DNA from: Jejuia rubra | GTDB lineage: Bacteria > Bacteroidota > Bacteroidia > Flavobacteriales > Flavobacteriaceae | Direction of reading: 5' to 3' | DNA: 64,000 bases | Assembly: GCF_042684665.1 (NCBI RefSeq) | Contig: NZ_JBHULY010000034.1 | Location: 62,001-126,000 of the forward strand | Shown here: positions 48,875-58,091 of the stretch, in pieces | How the letters are laid out: each line of letters opens with the position of its first letter | How positions within the stretch are numbered: position 1 is the first letter of the stretch | The notes under the pieces: model-generated | Database searches by the model: none | What the model was told of the DNA's origin: nothing | The model's input: the letters and a program-made list of their open reading frames with translations, nothing else | Made by a program: the position numbers and the translations under genes

Positions 48875-50815
48875 ATGAGCGACGAAGCTAAAAAACACAA
48901 TTATTCGGCGGATAGTATTCAGGCGTTGGAGGGTATGGAGCATGTGCGTATGCGTCCCTCCATGTATATTGGAGATGTGGGGGTTAGAGGATTGCACCAC
49001 TTGGTATACGAGGTGGTGGATAACTCCATAGATGAAGCTCTTGCCGGACATTGTAATAATATAACCGTTACGATTAACGAGGACAATTCTATTACCACTG
49101 AGGATGACGGACGTGGTATTCCAGTAGGCCTTCATAAAAAAGAAGGCGTTTCGGCGCTTGAAGTGGTGATGACCAAAATTGGTGCTGGTGGTAAATTCGA
49201 CAAGGATTCTTATAAGGTTTCTGGTGGATTACACGGTGTTGGGGTGAGTTGTGTTAATGCATTATCCGAACATTTAAAGGCTACCGTACACCGTGAAGGT
49301 AAAATTTGGGAGCAGGAGTATGAGCGAGGAAAGCCCCTTTATCCCGTAAAAACCGTTGGTGATTCCGATAAAAGTGGAACCGTTGTAACCTTTAGGCCAG
49401 ACCCTACTATTTTTACGCAAACGCTTGAATATAGCTACGATACTTTAGCTAGTAGGCTACGAGAATTGGCGTTTTTGAACAAGGGTATTACGGTACATTT
49501 AATTGATAAAAGAAATACAAAGGAAGACGGTTCTTTTGAAGGTGAGACCTTTCATTCTGATGAAGGTTTGACCGAATTTGTAAAATATTTGGATGCTACT
49601 AGAGAACCTTTGATGAAGGATGTAATTGCCTTTGAAGGTGAGAAAAATGATATTCCTGTTGAAGTGGCGATGATTTACAATACCTCTTATGCAGAAAATT
49701 TGCATTCGTATGTAAACAACATCAATACACACGAAGGAGGTACACACTTATCAGGTTTTAGGCGTGGTTTGACCCATACCTTAAAGAAATATGCAGATTC
49801 TTCGGGATTGACTGATAAGTTAAAATTTGATATTGCAGGTGATGATTTTCGTGAGGGCTTAACAGCAATTATTTCTGTAAAAGTTGCAGAACCTCAATTT
49901 GAAGGACAAACTAAAACCAAATTGGGTAACCGCGAAGTTTCCGCTTCTGTAAGTCAAGCGGTTTCTGAAATGTTGACCGATTATTTGGAGGAACATCCTG
50001 ATGATGCCAAAACCATTGTTCAAAAAGTTATTTTGGCGGCGCAAGCACGTCATGCGGCTCAAAAGGCTCGTGAAATGGTGCAACGTAAATCGCCTATGAG
50101 TATTGGTGGTTTACCCGGTAAATTAAGTGATTGTTCTGAGCAAGATCCTACGAAATGCGAGGTGTTTTTAGTTGAGGGAGATTCTGCGGGCGGCACTGCA
50201 AAACAAGGCCGTGATAGAAATTTTCAGGCGATTTTACCGCTTCGGGGTAAAATATTGAATGTGGAAAAAGCCATGCAGCACAAAGTATTCGAAAATGAAG
50301 AAATCAAGAATATTTTTACCGCGCTTGGTGTAACCATTGGTACGGAAGAGGATAGTAAAGCGTTGAACCTTTCAAAATTGCGCTATCATAAAATCGTGAT
50401 CATGTGTGATGCCGATATTGATGGTAGCCACATTGCAACATTGATTTTGACCTTCTTCTTTAGATATATGAAAGAATTAATTGAAAATGGTCACGTGTAT
50501 ATCGCAACACCACCATTGTATTTGGTTAAAAAAGGTGCTAAAAAACAGTATGCTTGGAACGATAAGGAGCGGGACGAAATTATCTCTGACTTTGGTGATG
50601 GCTCAAAAATTCAACGATATAAAGGTCTTGGGGAAATGAACGCAGAGCAATTGTGGGACACGACAATGAACCCTGAGTTTAGAACATTGCGTCAAGTTAA
50701 TATTGACAATGGTTCTGAGGCAGATCGTATATTCTCCATGCTAATGGGCGATGAAGTGCCTCCGCGTAGGGATTTTATTGAAAAGAACGCGATTTATGCT
50801 AATATTGATGCGTAA
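48875..50815 (+). CDS. gyrB: DNA gyrase subunit B
   Basis: A 646-aa type II topoisomerase subunit. It has the GHKL ATPase (HNYSADSIQALEGMEHVRMRPSMYIGD, VVDNSIDEALAG with the catalytic Glu and Asn, DDGRGIPV, GLHGVGVSCVNALS). The transducer domain follows, then the TOPRIM domain with EVFLVEGDSAGGTAKQGRDRNFQAILPLRGKILNVEKA near residue 427 and MCDADIDGSHIATLILTFFFRYM near 512. It ends FSMLMGDEVPPRRDFIEKNAIYANIDA. There is no gyrA nearby. A long structured leader precedes it. Confidence 0.97.
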   Translation: MSDEAKKHNYSADSIQALEGMEHVRMRPSMYIGDVGVRGLHHLVYEVVDNSIDEALAGHCNNITVTINEDNSITTEDDGRGIPVGLHKKEGVSALEVVMTKIGAGGKFDKDSYKVSGGLHGVGVSCVNALSEHLKATVHREGKIWEQEYERGKPLYPVKTVGDSDKSGTVVTFRPDPTIFTQTLEYSYDTLASRLRELAFLNKGITVHLIDKRNTKEDGSFEGETFHSDEGLTEFVKYLDATREPLMKDVIAFEGEKNDIPVEVAMIYNTSYAENLHSYVNNINTHEGGTHLSGFRRGLTHTLKKYADSSGLTDKLKFDIAGDDFREGLTAIISVKVAEPQFEGQTKTKLGNREVSASVSQAVSEMLTDYLEEHPDDAKTIVQKVILAAQARHAAQKAREMVQRKSPMSIGGLPGKLSDCSEQDPTKCEVFLVEGDSAGGTAKQGRDRNFQAILPLRGKILNVEKAMQHKVFENEEIKNIFTALGVTIGTEEDSKALNLSKLRYHKIVIMCDADIDGSHIATLILTFFFRYMKELIENGHVYIATPPLYLVKKGAKKQYAWNDKERDEIISDFGDGSKIQRYKGLGEMNAEQLWDTTMNPEFRTLRQVNIDNGSEADRIFSMLMGDEVPPRRDFIEKNAIYANIDA

Positions 50816-50837
50816 CTTAAACTTAATATAAGATTGG

Positions 50838-50867
50838 AAACCGCTTAGGAATAAGCGGTTTTTTTTA
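50838..50867 (+). terminator. Hairpin terminator after gyrB
   Basis: A perfect 10-bp stem AAACCGCTTA/TAAGCGGTTT with a GGAA tetraloop, followed by T8. Confidence 0.9.
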
Positions 50868-50962
50868 TGAAATTCATGTAGAGTTTGTGGCTTATAGGTG
50901 TTGTTTTTGAGGTAATTTCTGATAAAAAATATCGATAAAAAGCATTTTTTTTCGATTAAATG

Positions 50963-50992
50963 TTGTTTTGTGACTTTTTTTTTATACATTTG
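50963..50992 (+). promoter_or_regulatory. Flavobacterial-type promoter for the DUF6588 gene
   Basis: TTG at 50963-50965, 19 bp, then TACATTTG at 50985-50992: both boxes match the Bacteroidota consensus TTG-N17-23-TANNTTTG. It predicts transcription from about 50998 and an 18-nt leader. Confidence 0.65.
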
Positions 50993-51016
50993 TCTCACCC
51001 AAATCTATTAACCATA

Positions 51017-52039
51017 ATGAAAAAGTTAGCCCTTTTTGCCCTTTTCAGTTTAATTACGATTACTTCAAAAGCACAGGACCTGGATGCATTGTTTGCTGCA
51101 GGAGAGGAAAGTGCCGAACGTTTCACAAGCGATTATTTAAGACCAGCCACTAACGGATTGATGCACAGCATGAATGCCGGATGGTTCAACACGGCCGATG
51201 CCAAACCCCTTGGTGGATTTGAAATATCCATTATAGCAAATGCTTCAATGGTAAAGGATGAGCACAAAATGTTTTTGCTGGATTTAGATACCTATGATAA
51301 TGAAGAAGTCACATTTGAGTTTACCGATTCCAGTGTTAGAGCAAGAAATGTGGCCACTGCCTTAGGAGAAAACAATCCTGATATCGATATTATTGTAAGA
51401 AATAGAGATTTTCCTAATATAAACGAGAGGATTACGTTACCCTCTGGGTTGGGTGATGCCAGTGCCAATTTATTGCCTACAGCATTTATACAGGGTGCGT
51501 TGGGCATTAGCCAGGGTATTGAACTTAAAGCTCGATTTGTACCCAAAATTAAGACAGATGATGTTGAACTAGGCATGTTCGGTGCCGGTGTGCAATTTGA
51601 AGTTACAAAATGGTTGCCAGCAGATAAATTATTGCCTATCGCAATCTCTGGATTAGTGGCCTATACCAATTTGAATGGGTCTTATGATATTTCAGGTACT
51701 TCTGGAGTTTCAGGAAGCGATCAAAGGTTAGAAAACGATACGAGTACTTGGTTGTTCCAAGCTATTGTATCTACCAAACTCCCTGTAATCAACTTTTATG
51801 GAGGTGTGGGTTATATCAAAGGGAAATCAGAATCTGATGTGCTGGGAACGTACACCGTTACTTCCGGTCCTTTTGTAACAGAATCTTATATTGATCCGTT
51901 TTCAGTGTCCAGCGAAGTTTCTGATGTTAGGGCTACGATCGGTACAAAGTTGAAAGTAGGATTTTTTAGATTGAATGCAGAATATCACCTGTCTGAATTT
52001 AATGCCTTCTCAGTTGGCCTAAATTTTGGTTTCAGGTAA
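51017..52039 (+). CDS. DUF6588 family protein, exported
   Basis: The start is set at the ATG at 51017, giving MKKLALFALFSLITITSKAQ, a clear signal peptide; the frame extends upstream only through promoter sequence. The 340-aa mature region begins LDALFAAGEESAERFTSDYLRPATNGLMHSMNAGWFNTADAKPLGGFEISIIANASMV, the DUF6588 pattern. It continues as alternating strands and ends FSVGLNFGFR with a terminal aromatic-x-Arg, suggesting an outer-membrane barrel or beta-rich periplasmic protein. Function is unknown. It has its own promoter and terminator. Confidence 0.85.
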   Translation: MKKLALFALFSLITITSKAQDLDALFAAGEESAERFTSDYLRPATNGLMHSMNAGWFNTADAKPLGGFEISIIANASMVKDEHKMFLLDLDTYDNEEVTFEFTDSSVRARNVATALGENNPDIDIIVRNRDFPNINERITLPSGLGDASANLLPTAFIQGALGISQGIELKARFVPKIKTDDVELGMFGAGVQFEVTKWLPADKLLPIAISGLVAYTNLNGSYDISGTSGVSGSDQRLENDTSTWLFQAIVSTKLPVINFYGGVGYIKGKSESDVLGTYTVTSGPFVTESYIDPFSVSSEVSDVRATIGTKLKVGFFRLNAEYHLSEFNAFSVGLNFGFR

Positions 52040-52118
52040 AAATATAAAAGAGAATTATAGTGTATTTTCATATAATTGTTTAGTTTTTTTAGTTAGTTTT
52101 TTATTTAATTTAATTTCG

Positions 52119-52149
52119 AAAAGTGCATGATTTAATCATGCACTTTTTT
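52119..52149 (+). terminator. Hairpin terminator after the DUF6588 gene
   Basis: A perfect 12-bp stem AAAAGTGCATGA/TCATGCACTTTT with a TTTAA loop and following T. Confidence 0.88.
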
Positions 52150-52215
52150 CGTTTACAGCCGAATAATTAGTAATATTGCATGACTTAAATCATAGAAAAG
52201 AATTCGTGTCAATTC

Positions 52216-52223
52216 TATCTTTG
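52216..52223 (+). promoter_or_regulatory. Candidate -7 element for mdh
   Basis: TATCTTTG matches TANNTTTG; it is 66 bp before the mdh ATG. No clear -33 TTG. Confidence 0.5.
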
Positions 52224-52289
52224 CAAAGTCAAAATTTCCATAGGAAAAACAATTAAATTCAACATAAAAAACAACCTAAAAACAGTATT

Positions 52290-53216
52290 ATGAAAGTTAC
52301 AGTAGTTGGAGCAGGAGCAGTAGGCGCAAGTTGTGCCGAATATATAGCTATCAAGGATTTTGCATCAGAAGTTGTATTGCTAGATATCAAGGAGGGATAT
52401 GCCGAAGGGAAAGCCATGGATTTAATGCAAACCGCTTCCTTAAACGGTTTTGACACAAAAATCACCGGGATTACCAACGACTATTCTAAAACAGCGGGAA
52501 GTTCAATTTGTGTGATTACCTCAGGAATTCCTCGTAAACCCGGAATGACCCGTGAGGAATTGATTGGTATCAATGCAGGTATCGTAAAATCGGTATCTTC
52601 AAGCTTGATTGAACATTCCCCTGATACCATCATTATTGTGGTGAGCAATCCGATGGACACGATGACCTATTTAGTTCATAAAACCACAGATTTACCAAAA
52701 AATAAAATCATCGGTATGGGCGGTGCTTTAGATTCTGCACGCTTTAAGTACAGATTGGCAGAGGCGATGGAAGCCCCAATTAGCGATATCGACGGTATGG
52801 TTATTGGAGGCCATAGTGATACGGGAATGGTACCATTAACAAGTCATGCTACAAGAAATAGTGTAAAAGTTTCTGAATTTTTAAGTGAGGAGCGCCTAAA
52901 CCAAGTAAAAGAAGATACCAAAGTTGGTGGTGCTACTTTGACTAAATTATTAGGTACGTCTGCCTGGTACGCGCCGGGTGCGGCGGTAAGTGCTTTGGTT
53001 CAAGCCATTGCTTGCGATCAGAAGAAGCTATTCCCATGTTCTACATTATTGGAAGGCGAATACGGATTAAAAGATATTTGTATCGGTGTGCCCGTGATTT
53101 TAGGACGAAACGGGATTGAAAAGATTGTGGATATCCCATTGAGCGATGCCGAAAAAGACCATATGAAGGCCAGTGCTGAAGGGGTTTCAAAAACAAATGG
53201 ATTATTGGAATTATAA
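52290..53216 (+). CDS. mdh: Malate dehydrogenase
   Basis: NAD-dependent malate dehydrogenase of the TCA cycle, 308 aa, of the LDH-like (tetrameric) type. It has the Rossmann motif VTVVGAGAVGASCAEYIA (residues 3-20) and LLDIKEGYAEGKAMDLMQTA near 34. The substrate loop RKPGMTREELIGINAGIVKS is near 79 and VSNPMDTMTYL near 116. The catalytic His is in VIGGHSDTGMVPL near 175; Arg in LDSARFKYRLAE near 150 binds substrate. Monocistronic: a promoter lies upstream and a terminator follows. Confidence 0.95.
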   Translation: MKVTVVGAGAVGASCAEYIAIKDFASEVVLLDIKEGYAEGKAMDLMQTASLNGFDTKITGITNDYSKTAGSSICVITSGIPRKPGMTREELIGINAGIVKSVSSSLIEHSPDTIIIVVSNPMDTMTYLVHKTTDLPKNKIIGMGGALDSARFKYRLAEAMEAPISDIDGMVIGGHSDTGMVPLTSHATRNSVKVSEFLSEERLNQVKEDTKVGGATLTKLLGTSAWYAPGAAVSALVQAIACDQKKLFPCSTLLEGEYGLKDICIGVPVILGRNGIEKIVDIPLSDAEKDHMKASAEGVSKTNGLLEL

Positions 53217-53247
53217 TAGCATTTCCATTTTTTAATATATAACATTT

Positions 53248-53274
53248 GGCTATCAATTTTTGATAGCCTTTTTT
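53248..53274 (+). terminator. Hairpin terminator after mdh
   Basis: A perfect 9-bp stem GGCTATCAA/TTGATAGCC with a 3-nt loop and T6. Confidence 0.88.
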
Positions 53275-53288
53275 GTAAGTCTCTATTT

Positions 53289-54218
53289 ATGAAAAAAATT
53301 CTTTTACTAACGGTTATCGCAATACTGTTTTCTTGCGATGTTTTTAAGCAGAAAGAGGAACATAGATTTGTGTACGCTTTTGAAAATGAGAGCGATTTGT
53401 CCAAATCTGAACAGCTAAAAACAATTGAGGTTATAAAAACAAGGTTAAATGGTGTTGGGGTTCAAAATGAAGTGAAACGTTTTGGCGAAAAGCATTTGGA
53501 AGTATTGGTAAAGGCAACTCAATTGGACGTTCAGCGTCTTGATCAATTGATTATAAATCAGGGTAAATTAGAATTTTGGGAGTTATACAAAGGAGAAGAG
53601 TTTTTGTCCTATATAGGCGAAGCGCTTTACACTATTGAAGAAAGCAATACATCGGACAGCTTGAAAGTGACTTCAAAATTCGATCTATCTCCAGGTTATA
53701 AAGGAGGTCCGATAGTTATCCATGTCAAAAAGGATGATTCCGAAACTGTTTTAAATTTATTGAATAGCCAAGCATCTAAGTTAAACCTTCCTTCGGAATT
53801 TAAAAATGTGAAATTTTTATTGGGTATTGAAGAAAATGGACGTTTGCCGATATACGCTATTCGATCTAATAAGGATAACAAAGCACCTTTGACAGGAGAA
53901 GTGGTTACAAAGGCAAACAATACTTTCGGCCCAACAGGGAGACCAGAAATATCCATACAAATGAATCGAGATGGAGCCCTAATATGGGAGCGCTTAACGG
54001 CAAGCGCATTTCAAAAAGGCACTTCCATAGCCATAACACTGAATAATGTAGTGTATTCTGCTCCCGGAGTTACAGTCGGTCCCATTAAAGGAGGAAGGTC
54101 TTCGGTTTCTGGAAATTTTACAGCTGAGGAAGCCCAGGATTTAGCCATTGTTTTGTCGTCGGGACAAATGATTCCAAAGTTGAAATTAATAGAGTATAGC
54201 TTAGTTTCAAACAGATAA
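53289..54218 (+). CDS. SecD-like P1-domain lipoprotein
   Basis: A 309-aa lipoprotein (LLTVIAILFSCDVFKQ, acylated Cys near 16) whose whole body resembles the periplasmic P1 region of SecD, without membrane domains. TIEVIKTRLNGVGVQNEVKRFGEKHLEVLV parallels the FEVLRKRIDEFGVTQPNIQRLGNSGRILVEL of SecDF. FWELYKGEEFL parallels FWDVYPGEQFQ. IWERLTASAFQKGTSIAITLNNVVYSAPGVTVGPIKGGRSSVSGNFTAEEAQDLAIVL parallels the matching SecDF stretch almost residue for residue. It lies two genes upstream of secDF. It is either a decayed duplicate kept as a lipoprotein or an accessory factor of the Sec system. Confidence 0.85.
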   Translation: MKKILLLTVIAILFSCDVFKQKEEHRFVYAFENESDLSKSEQLKTIEVIKTRLNGVGVQNEVKRFGEKHLEVLVKATQLDVQRLDQLIINQGKLEFWELYKGEEFLSYIGEALYTIEESNTSDSLKVTSKFDLSPGYKGGPIVIHVKKDDSETVLNLLNSQASKLNLPSEFKNVKFLLGIEENGRLPIYAIRSNKDNKAPLTGEVVTKANNTFGPTGRPEISIQMNRDGALIWERLTASAFQKGTSIAITLNNVVYSAPGVTVGPIKGGRSSVSGNFTAEEAQDLAIVLSSGQMIPKLKLIEYSLVSNR

Positions 54219-54251
54219 TTCCTAGGCATTACTTAAACAAGTTTATTTTTT

Positions 54252-54259
54252 TATATTTG
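54252..54259 (+). promoter_or_regulatory. Candidate -7 element very close to the 54264 ATG
   Basis: TATATTTG matches TANNTTTG and ends 4 bp before the ATG, so transcription would begin at or next to the start codon (leaderless or nearly so). No -33 TTG was found, so this may be chance in AT-rich sequence. Confidence 0.3.
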
Positions 54260-54263
54260 GCGC

Positions 54264-54878
54264 ATGAAAATGAAGTGGTACGTCGGTACTTTAATTATTA
54301 TCCTATCCGTCTTGGGTGTGGTACAGCATGGACAGTCTACGTTGCCCAATCAGGAAATTGTGCTTCATTTTAAAAATACCGAATCCTCGCACGCCAATAG
54401 CCACGCAACAGTTGCCTTAGTTAAAAGGGAGCTACAGCAAGCAGGCGTAAGTAATATTCAAGTTAAGGAGAATGACAACGGCAAACTCAAAATAAGCTAT
54501 TATAGCGATGCGGATGTTGACGTCATCAAACGGATGCTTTCAAAGCGTATCCGTGCCGAATTGGGTAATACTGATGATGACGAGGATGCACCGTTCAGCA
54601 TTCCTGTTGAAAGTGAAGCCACTGCCTATAACATTGATGTTTACGAACTTCAAAGTTCTGGTGATGGCGATTCCGATGTAAACGGGATTCATGTTTTAGA
54701 AGTTGAGGTGAAGGCAGACCGCCTTTTCAAACCCAAAGTATATTCGTCTTTAACATTTTATAAGTCTTCTAAAGTTGAGGATGACCATTCAAAATTCAAA
54801 TGGGTCAACGGCATCACGTTGACTTTCGATACCAATCTTGGTGTAATCCCAGAAGTCAGGGCAGGCCCTATTTCCTAG
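54264..54878 (+). CDS. Unknown protein between the SecD-like lipoprotein and secDF
   Basis: A 204-aa protein with an N-terminal hydrophobic segment (WYVGTLIIILSVLGVVQHG) that anchors or exports it. The domain IVLHFKNTESSHANSHATVALVKRELQQAGVSNIQVKENDNGKLKISYYSDADVDVIKRMLSKRI has an alpha/beta rhythm faintly like the first SecD P1 subdomain. An acidic linker (GNTDDDEDAP) and a beta-rich end follow. I do not recognise a named family. Position suggests a link to the Sec genes, but it has a 165-bp gap before secDF. Confidence 0.7.
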   Translation: MKMKWYVGTLIIILSVLGVVQHGQSTLPNQEIVLHFKNTESSHANSHATVALVKRELQQAGVSNIQVKENDNGKLKISYYSDADVDVIKRMLSKRIRAELGNTDDDEDAPFSIPVESEATAYNIDVYELQSSGDGDSDVNGIHVLEVEVKADRLFKPKVYSSLTFYKSSKVEDDHSKFKWVNGITLTFDTNLGVIPEVRAGPIS

Positions 54879-54979
54879 TGGGAAATAAAATTTAGGTGCT
54901 CGGTTTTTTAGTCAATGGCATCTATCCCATACTTTCCAAATAAAAATTACACATGGGGAATTACACCCATGAATTATTA

Positions 54980-55008
54980 GGAGCGAATTTCGCTTTGCGA
55001 AGGGCTCC
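54980..55008 (+). promoter_or_regulatory. Hairpin in the secDF leader
   Basis: GGAGC/GGCTCC closes an inner stem TTCGC/GCGAA with a TTT loop, 35 bp before the secDF ATG. It has no T-tract, so it is not a terminator. It could be a leader structure or a decayed REP-type repeat. Confidence 0.35.
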
Positions 55009-55043
55009 AATCTATAGTATTCAATTATTAAAAAATTACAATA

Positions 55044-58028
55044 ATGCAAAATAAAGGATTAGTAAAACTATTTGCTATTTTGTTCGGTTTGGTAAGTATT
55101 TACCAATTATCGTTCACATTTAAGGCGAACCAAGTCCAGAAGGAAGCTGAGGAAATCGCCATCAACAAATTTCCAGAAACAGAAGACGACTACCGTGCTA
55201 AAAGAAGTTTGGAGGAAGTCAATTATTTAGATGGTATCGCCACCGATACAGTTTACAACTTAGGTATTGCGAAATTCACCTATAACGAGGTAAAGCAAAA
55301 AGCTATGAACCTTGGTTTGGACTTAAAAGGAGGATTAAACGTGATTCTTCAAGTGTCCGTAAAAGACATCTTAAAAGGCTTGGCCAACAACACCAAAGAC
55401 CCTGTTTTTAATACAGCTTTGGACAACGCATCCGAACTTCAAAAGGATAGCCAGAATACCTATTTAGAGGATTTCTTCATTGCGTTTGACGCCATAAAAG
55501 GAGACCAAAAATTAGCTTCGCCAGATATTTTCTATACCAAAGCATTGGATGGGGAAATTGACGGTAGTATGACTGATGAAGAAGTCAAAGGTATTATAGA
55601 AACCAAAATCGATGAGTCTATCGTTTCGGCATTCGAAGTATTGCGTAAGCGTATCGATGAATTTGGGGTAACCCAGCCAAACATCCAACGTTTAGGGAAC
55701 TCTGGACGTATTTTGGTAGAATTGCCAGGCGTTAAGGATATCGAGCGTGCTACAAGTTTGTTACAGAGTACTGCGCAATTGGAATTCTGGGATGTGTATC
55801 CGGGAGAGCAATTCCAACAATTTTTATTTCAGGCTGATCAAGTATTAAAAGACATTGTTGAGGTTGAAGAAGATGCAGATGAAGCTGAACCTCAAGACGA
55901 AGAAGATGCCACCGATGCAAAAATTGATGATTTATTGGGGGATGCTGTTACGGATTCTACCACTGTTGAAACCGTAAACCCATTACAAAGCCTAATTAGA
56001 GGTTTCGGATATCGTGGAGGTCCTGTCGTAGCTTCTTTCGAAATAAAAGATAAAGATCAGGTAATGGAGTATTTAAATATGCCACAGGTAAGATCTTTAT
56101 TGCCATCTGAATTGCGCTATGTAAAGTTTGCCTTCAGTAAGCCAGAAAAGAATAGCGAGATTACTGATTTGTATGCCCTTAAAGGGAACCGTGATAATAT
56201 TCCTGAGCTGAGCGGTGCAGTAGTTACAGATGCAAGACATACATTCGGACAAACAGGAAAGCCTGAGGTATCCATGCAAATGAACAGCAAGGGGGCCAAA
56301 ATCTGGGAAGAAATGACCGGAAGAGCTTACCAACAAGGTAGCCAAATCGCTATTGTTTTGGACAACGTAGTGTATTCTGCACCAGGTGTTACTTCTGGAC
56401 CAATTGCCGGAGGTAACTCATCCATTTCTGGAAATTTCACCTTAAACGAAGCGATTGACTTGGCCAACGTATTACGCGCTGGTAAATTACCTGCCTCTGC
56501 TGATATTATTCAAAGTGAAGTAGTAGGGCCATCTTTGGGTCAAGAAGCCATTGATAGTGGTACCATGTCATTTTTAATTGCATTGGTATTGGTATTGCTT
56601 TGGATGATTTTCTACTACGGAAAAGTAGGTGGTTTTGCGGATATCGCGATGCTGCTAAACATTTTATTGATTTTCGGAATTCTTTCAGGATTGGGCGCTG
56701 TATTAACATTACCAGGTATTGCCGGTATTGTATTGACCATCGGTATGTCTGTGGATGCCAACGTACTGATCTTCGAACGTGTCCGTGAAGAATTGGCCAA
56801 AGGTAAAGGTCAAAAAGATGCCATTAAAGATGGATTTAGTAATGCATTGTCCTCTATTTTGGATGCCAACATTACCACAGGTTTAACGGCATTAATCTTA
56901 TTTATTTTCGGAACAGGACCTATTAAAGGATTCGCTACTACTTTATTGATTGGTATCGCAACCTCATTATTTACGGCAATTTTTATCACCAGATTATTGG
57001 TAGATTGGTACACCGAAAGAGGAGGGAAGTTGACATTCTCTACACCGATTACCAAAAATCTATTCAGAAACATCAATATCGAATTTTTGAAGAAGCGTAA
57101 AATTGCTTACATCATTTCAGGGATTTTAATTGCTATCGGATTAAGTTCATTATTCACCAATGGATTGGATGAAGGTGTTGATTTTGTGGGAGGTAGAACT
57201 TATCAAGTGCGTTTTGCCCAAGACATGAATGCTTCTGAGGTTACCAATGTACTTTCAGACCCAGCTGTATTCTCTAGCGCAAATGCCAAGACATTCGGGG
57301 ATGCCAACCAGTTAAAAATAACCACAAAATATAAGGTAAACGAAACAGGAGCAGCTGTTGATGAAGAGATTAGATCGACATTGTTTAATGCCCTGCAACC
57401 GTATTTTGAAGGGATGACCTACGAAGAGTTTATCAGCGATGCCGAAGATAAAACCATCGGACTAATGCGTAGCGACAAAGTAAGTCCTACCATTGCGGAT
57501 GATATCAAAAAAGCATCGTTCTGGGCTATTTTGGGGTCGTTAATCGTGGTGTTCCTCTATATTTTGTTGCGTTTTAAAAAGTGGCAGTATTCCTTAGGTG
57601 CTGTTGCAGCGGTATTCCATGACGTATTGATTGTATTAGGAATCTTCTCGTTGACCTATAAGTTCATGCCGTTCAATATGGAAATCGACCAAGCCTTTAT
57701 TGCGGCTATCTTGACCGTAATCGGTTACTCATTGAACGATACCGTTGTAGTATTCGATAGGATTCGTGAATTCTTTAATGAGCACACCAGTTGGGAGTTC
57801 GATCGTGTGGTAAACTCCTCATTGAGCAGTACTTTAAGTAGAACCCTAAACACCTCGCTTACTACCTTGGTCGTATTGCTGTCCATCTTCATTTTTGGTG
57901 GCGATTCCATCCGCGGGTTTATGTTCGCGCTAATCGTTGGTGTTATCGTCGGTACATACTCATCGCTGTTCATCGCAACGCCGATTATGTACGACAGCGT
58001 CAAAAAATTAGAAGGAAAAAAGAAGTAA
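55044..58028 (+). CDS. secDF: Protein translocase subunit SecDF
   Basis: A 994-aa fusion of SecD and SecF that uses the proton gradient to help pull exported proteins across the inner membrane. SecD half: one N-terminal helix, the large P1 domain with an acidic insertion (EVEEDADEAEPQDEEDATDAKIDDLLGDAVTD near residues 272-310), then PASADIIQSEVVGPSLGQEAIDSGTMSFLIALVLVLLWMIFYY and LTIGMSVDANVLIFERVREEL. SecF half: FVGGRTYQVRFAQDMNASEVTNVL, SDKVSPTIADDIKKASFWAILGSLIVVFLYILLRF and TVIGYSLNDTVVVFDRIREFF, with the conserved Asp residues of the proton path. The fused form is usual in Bacteroidota. Confidence 0.96.
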   Translation: MQNKGLVKLFAILFGLVSIYQLSFTFKANQVQKEAEEIAINKFPETEDDYRAKRSLEEVNYLDGIATDTVYNLGIAKFTYNEVKQKAMNLGLDLKGGLNVILQVSVKDILKGLANNTKDPVFNTALDNASELQKDSQNTYLEDFFIAFDAIKGDQKLASPDIFYTKALDGEIDGSMTDEEVKGIIETKIDESIVSAFEVLRKRIDEFGVTQPNIQRLGNSGRILVELPGVKDIERATSLLQSTAQLEFWDVYPGEQFQQFLFQADQVLKDIVEVEEDADEAEPQDEEDATDAKIDDLLGDAVTDSTTVETVNPLQSLIRGFGYRGGPVVASFEIKDKDQVMEYLNMPQVRSLLPSELRYVKFAFSKPEKNSEITDLYALKGNRDNIPELSGAVVTDARHTFGQTGKPEVSMQMNSKGAKIWEEMTGRAYQQGSQIAIVLDNVVYSAPGVTSGPIAGGNSSISGNFTLNEAIDLANVLRAGKLPASADIIQSEVVGPSLGQEAIDSGTMSFLIALVLVLLWMIFYYGKVGGFADIAMLLNILLIFGILSGLGAVLTLPGIAGIVLTIGMSVDANVLIFERVREELAKGKGQKDAIKDGFSNALSSILDANITTGLTALILFIFGTGPIKGFATTLLIGIATSLFTAIFITRLLVDWYTERGGKLTFSTPITKNLFRNINIEFLKKRKIAYIISGILIAIGLSSLFTNGLDEGVDFVGGRTYQVRFAQDMNASEVTNVLSDPAVFSSANAKTFGDANQLKITTKYKVNETGAAVDEEIRSTLFNALQPYFEGMTYEEFISDAEDKTIGLMRSDKVSPTIADDIKKASFWAILGSLIVVFLYILLRFKKWQYSLGAVAAVFHDVLIVLGIFSLTYKFMPFNMEIDQAFIAAILTVIGYSLNDTVVVFDRIREFFNEHTSWEFDRVVNSSLSSTLSRTLNTSLTTLVVLLSIFIFGGDSIRGFMFALIVGVIVGTYSSLFIATPIMYDSVKKLEGKKK

Positions 58029-58057
58029 GACTAACTCAAATTTTTTCTTTGATTAAG

Positions 58058-58091
58058 AGCCCGTCAACAAAAGTTGATGGGCTTTTTTTAT
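58058..58091 (+). terminator. Hairpin terminator after secDF
   Basis: An 11-bp stem AGCCCGTCAAC/GTTGATGGGCT (one G-T) with an AAAA loop, followed by T7. Confidence 0.9.
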
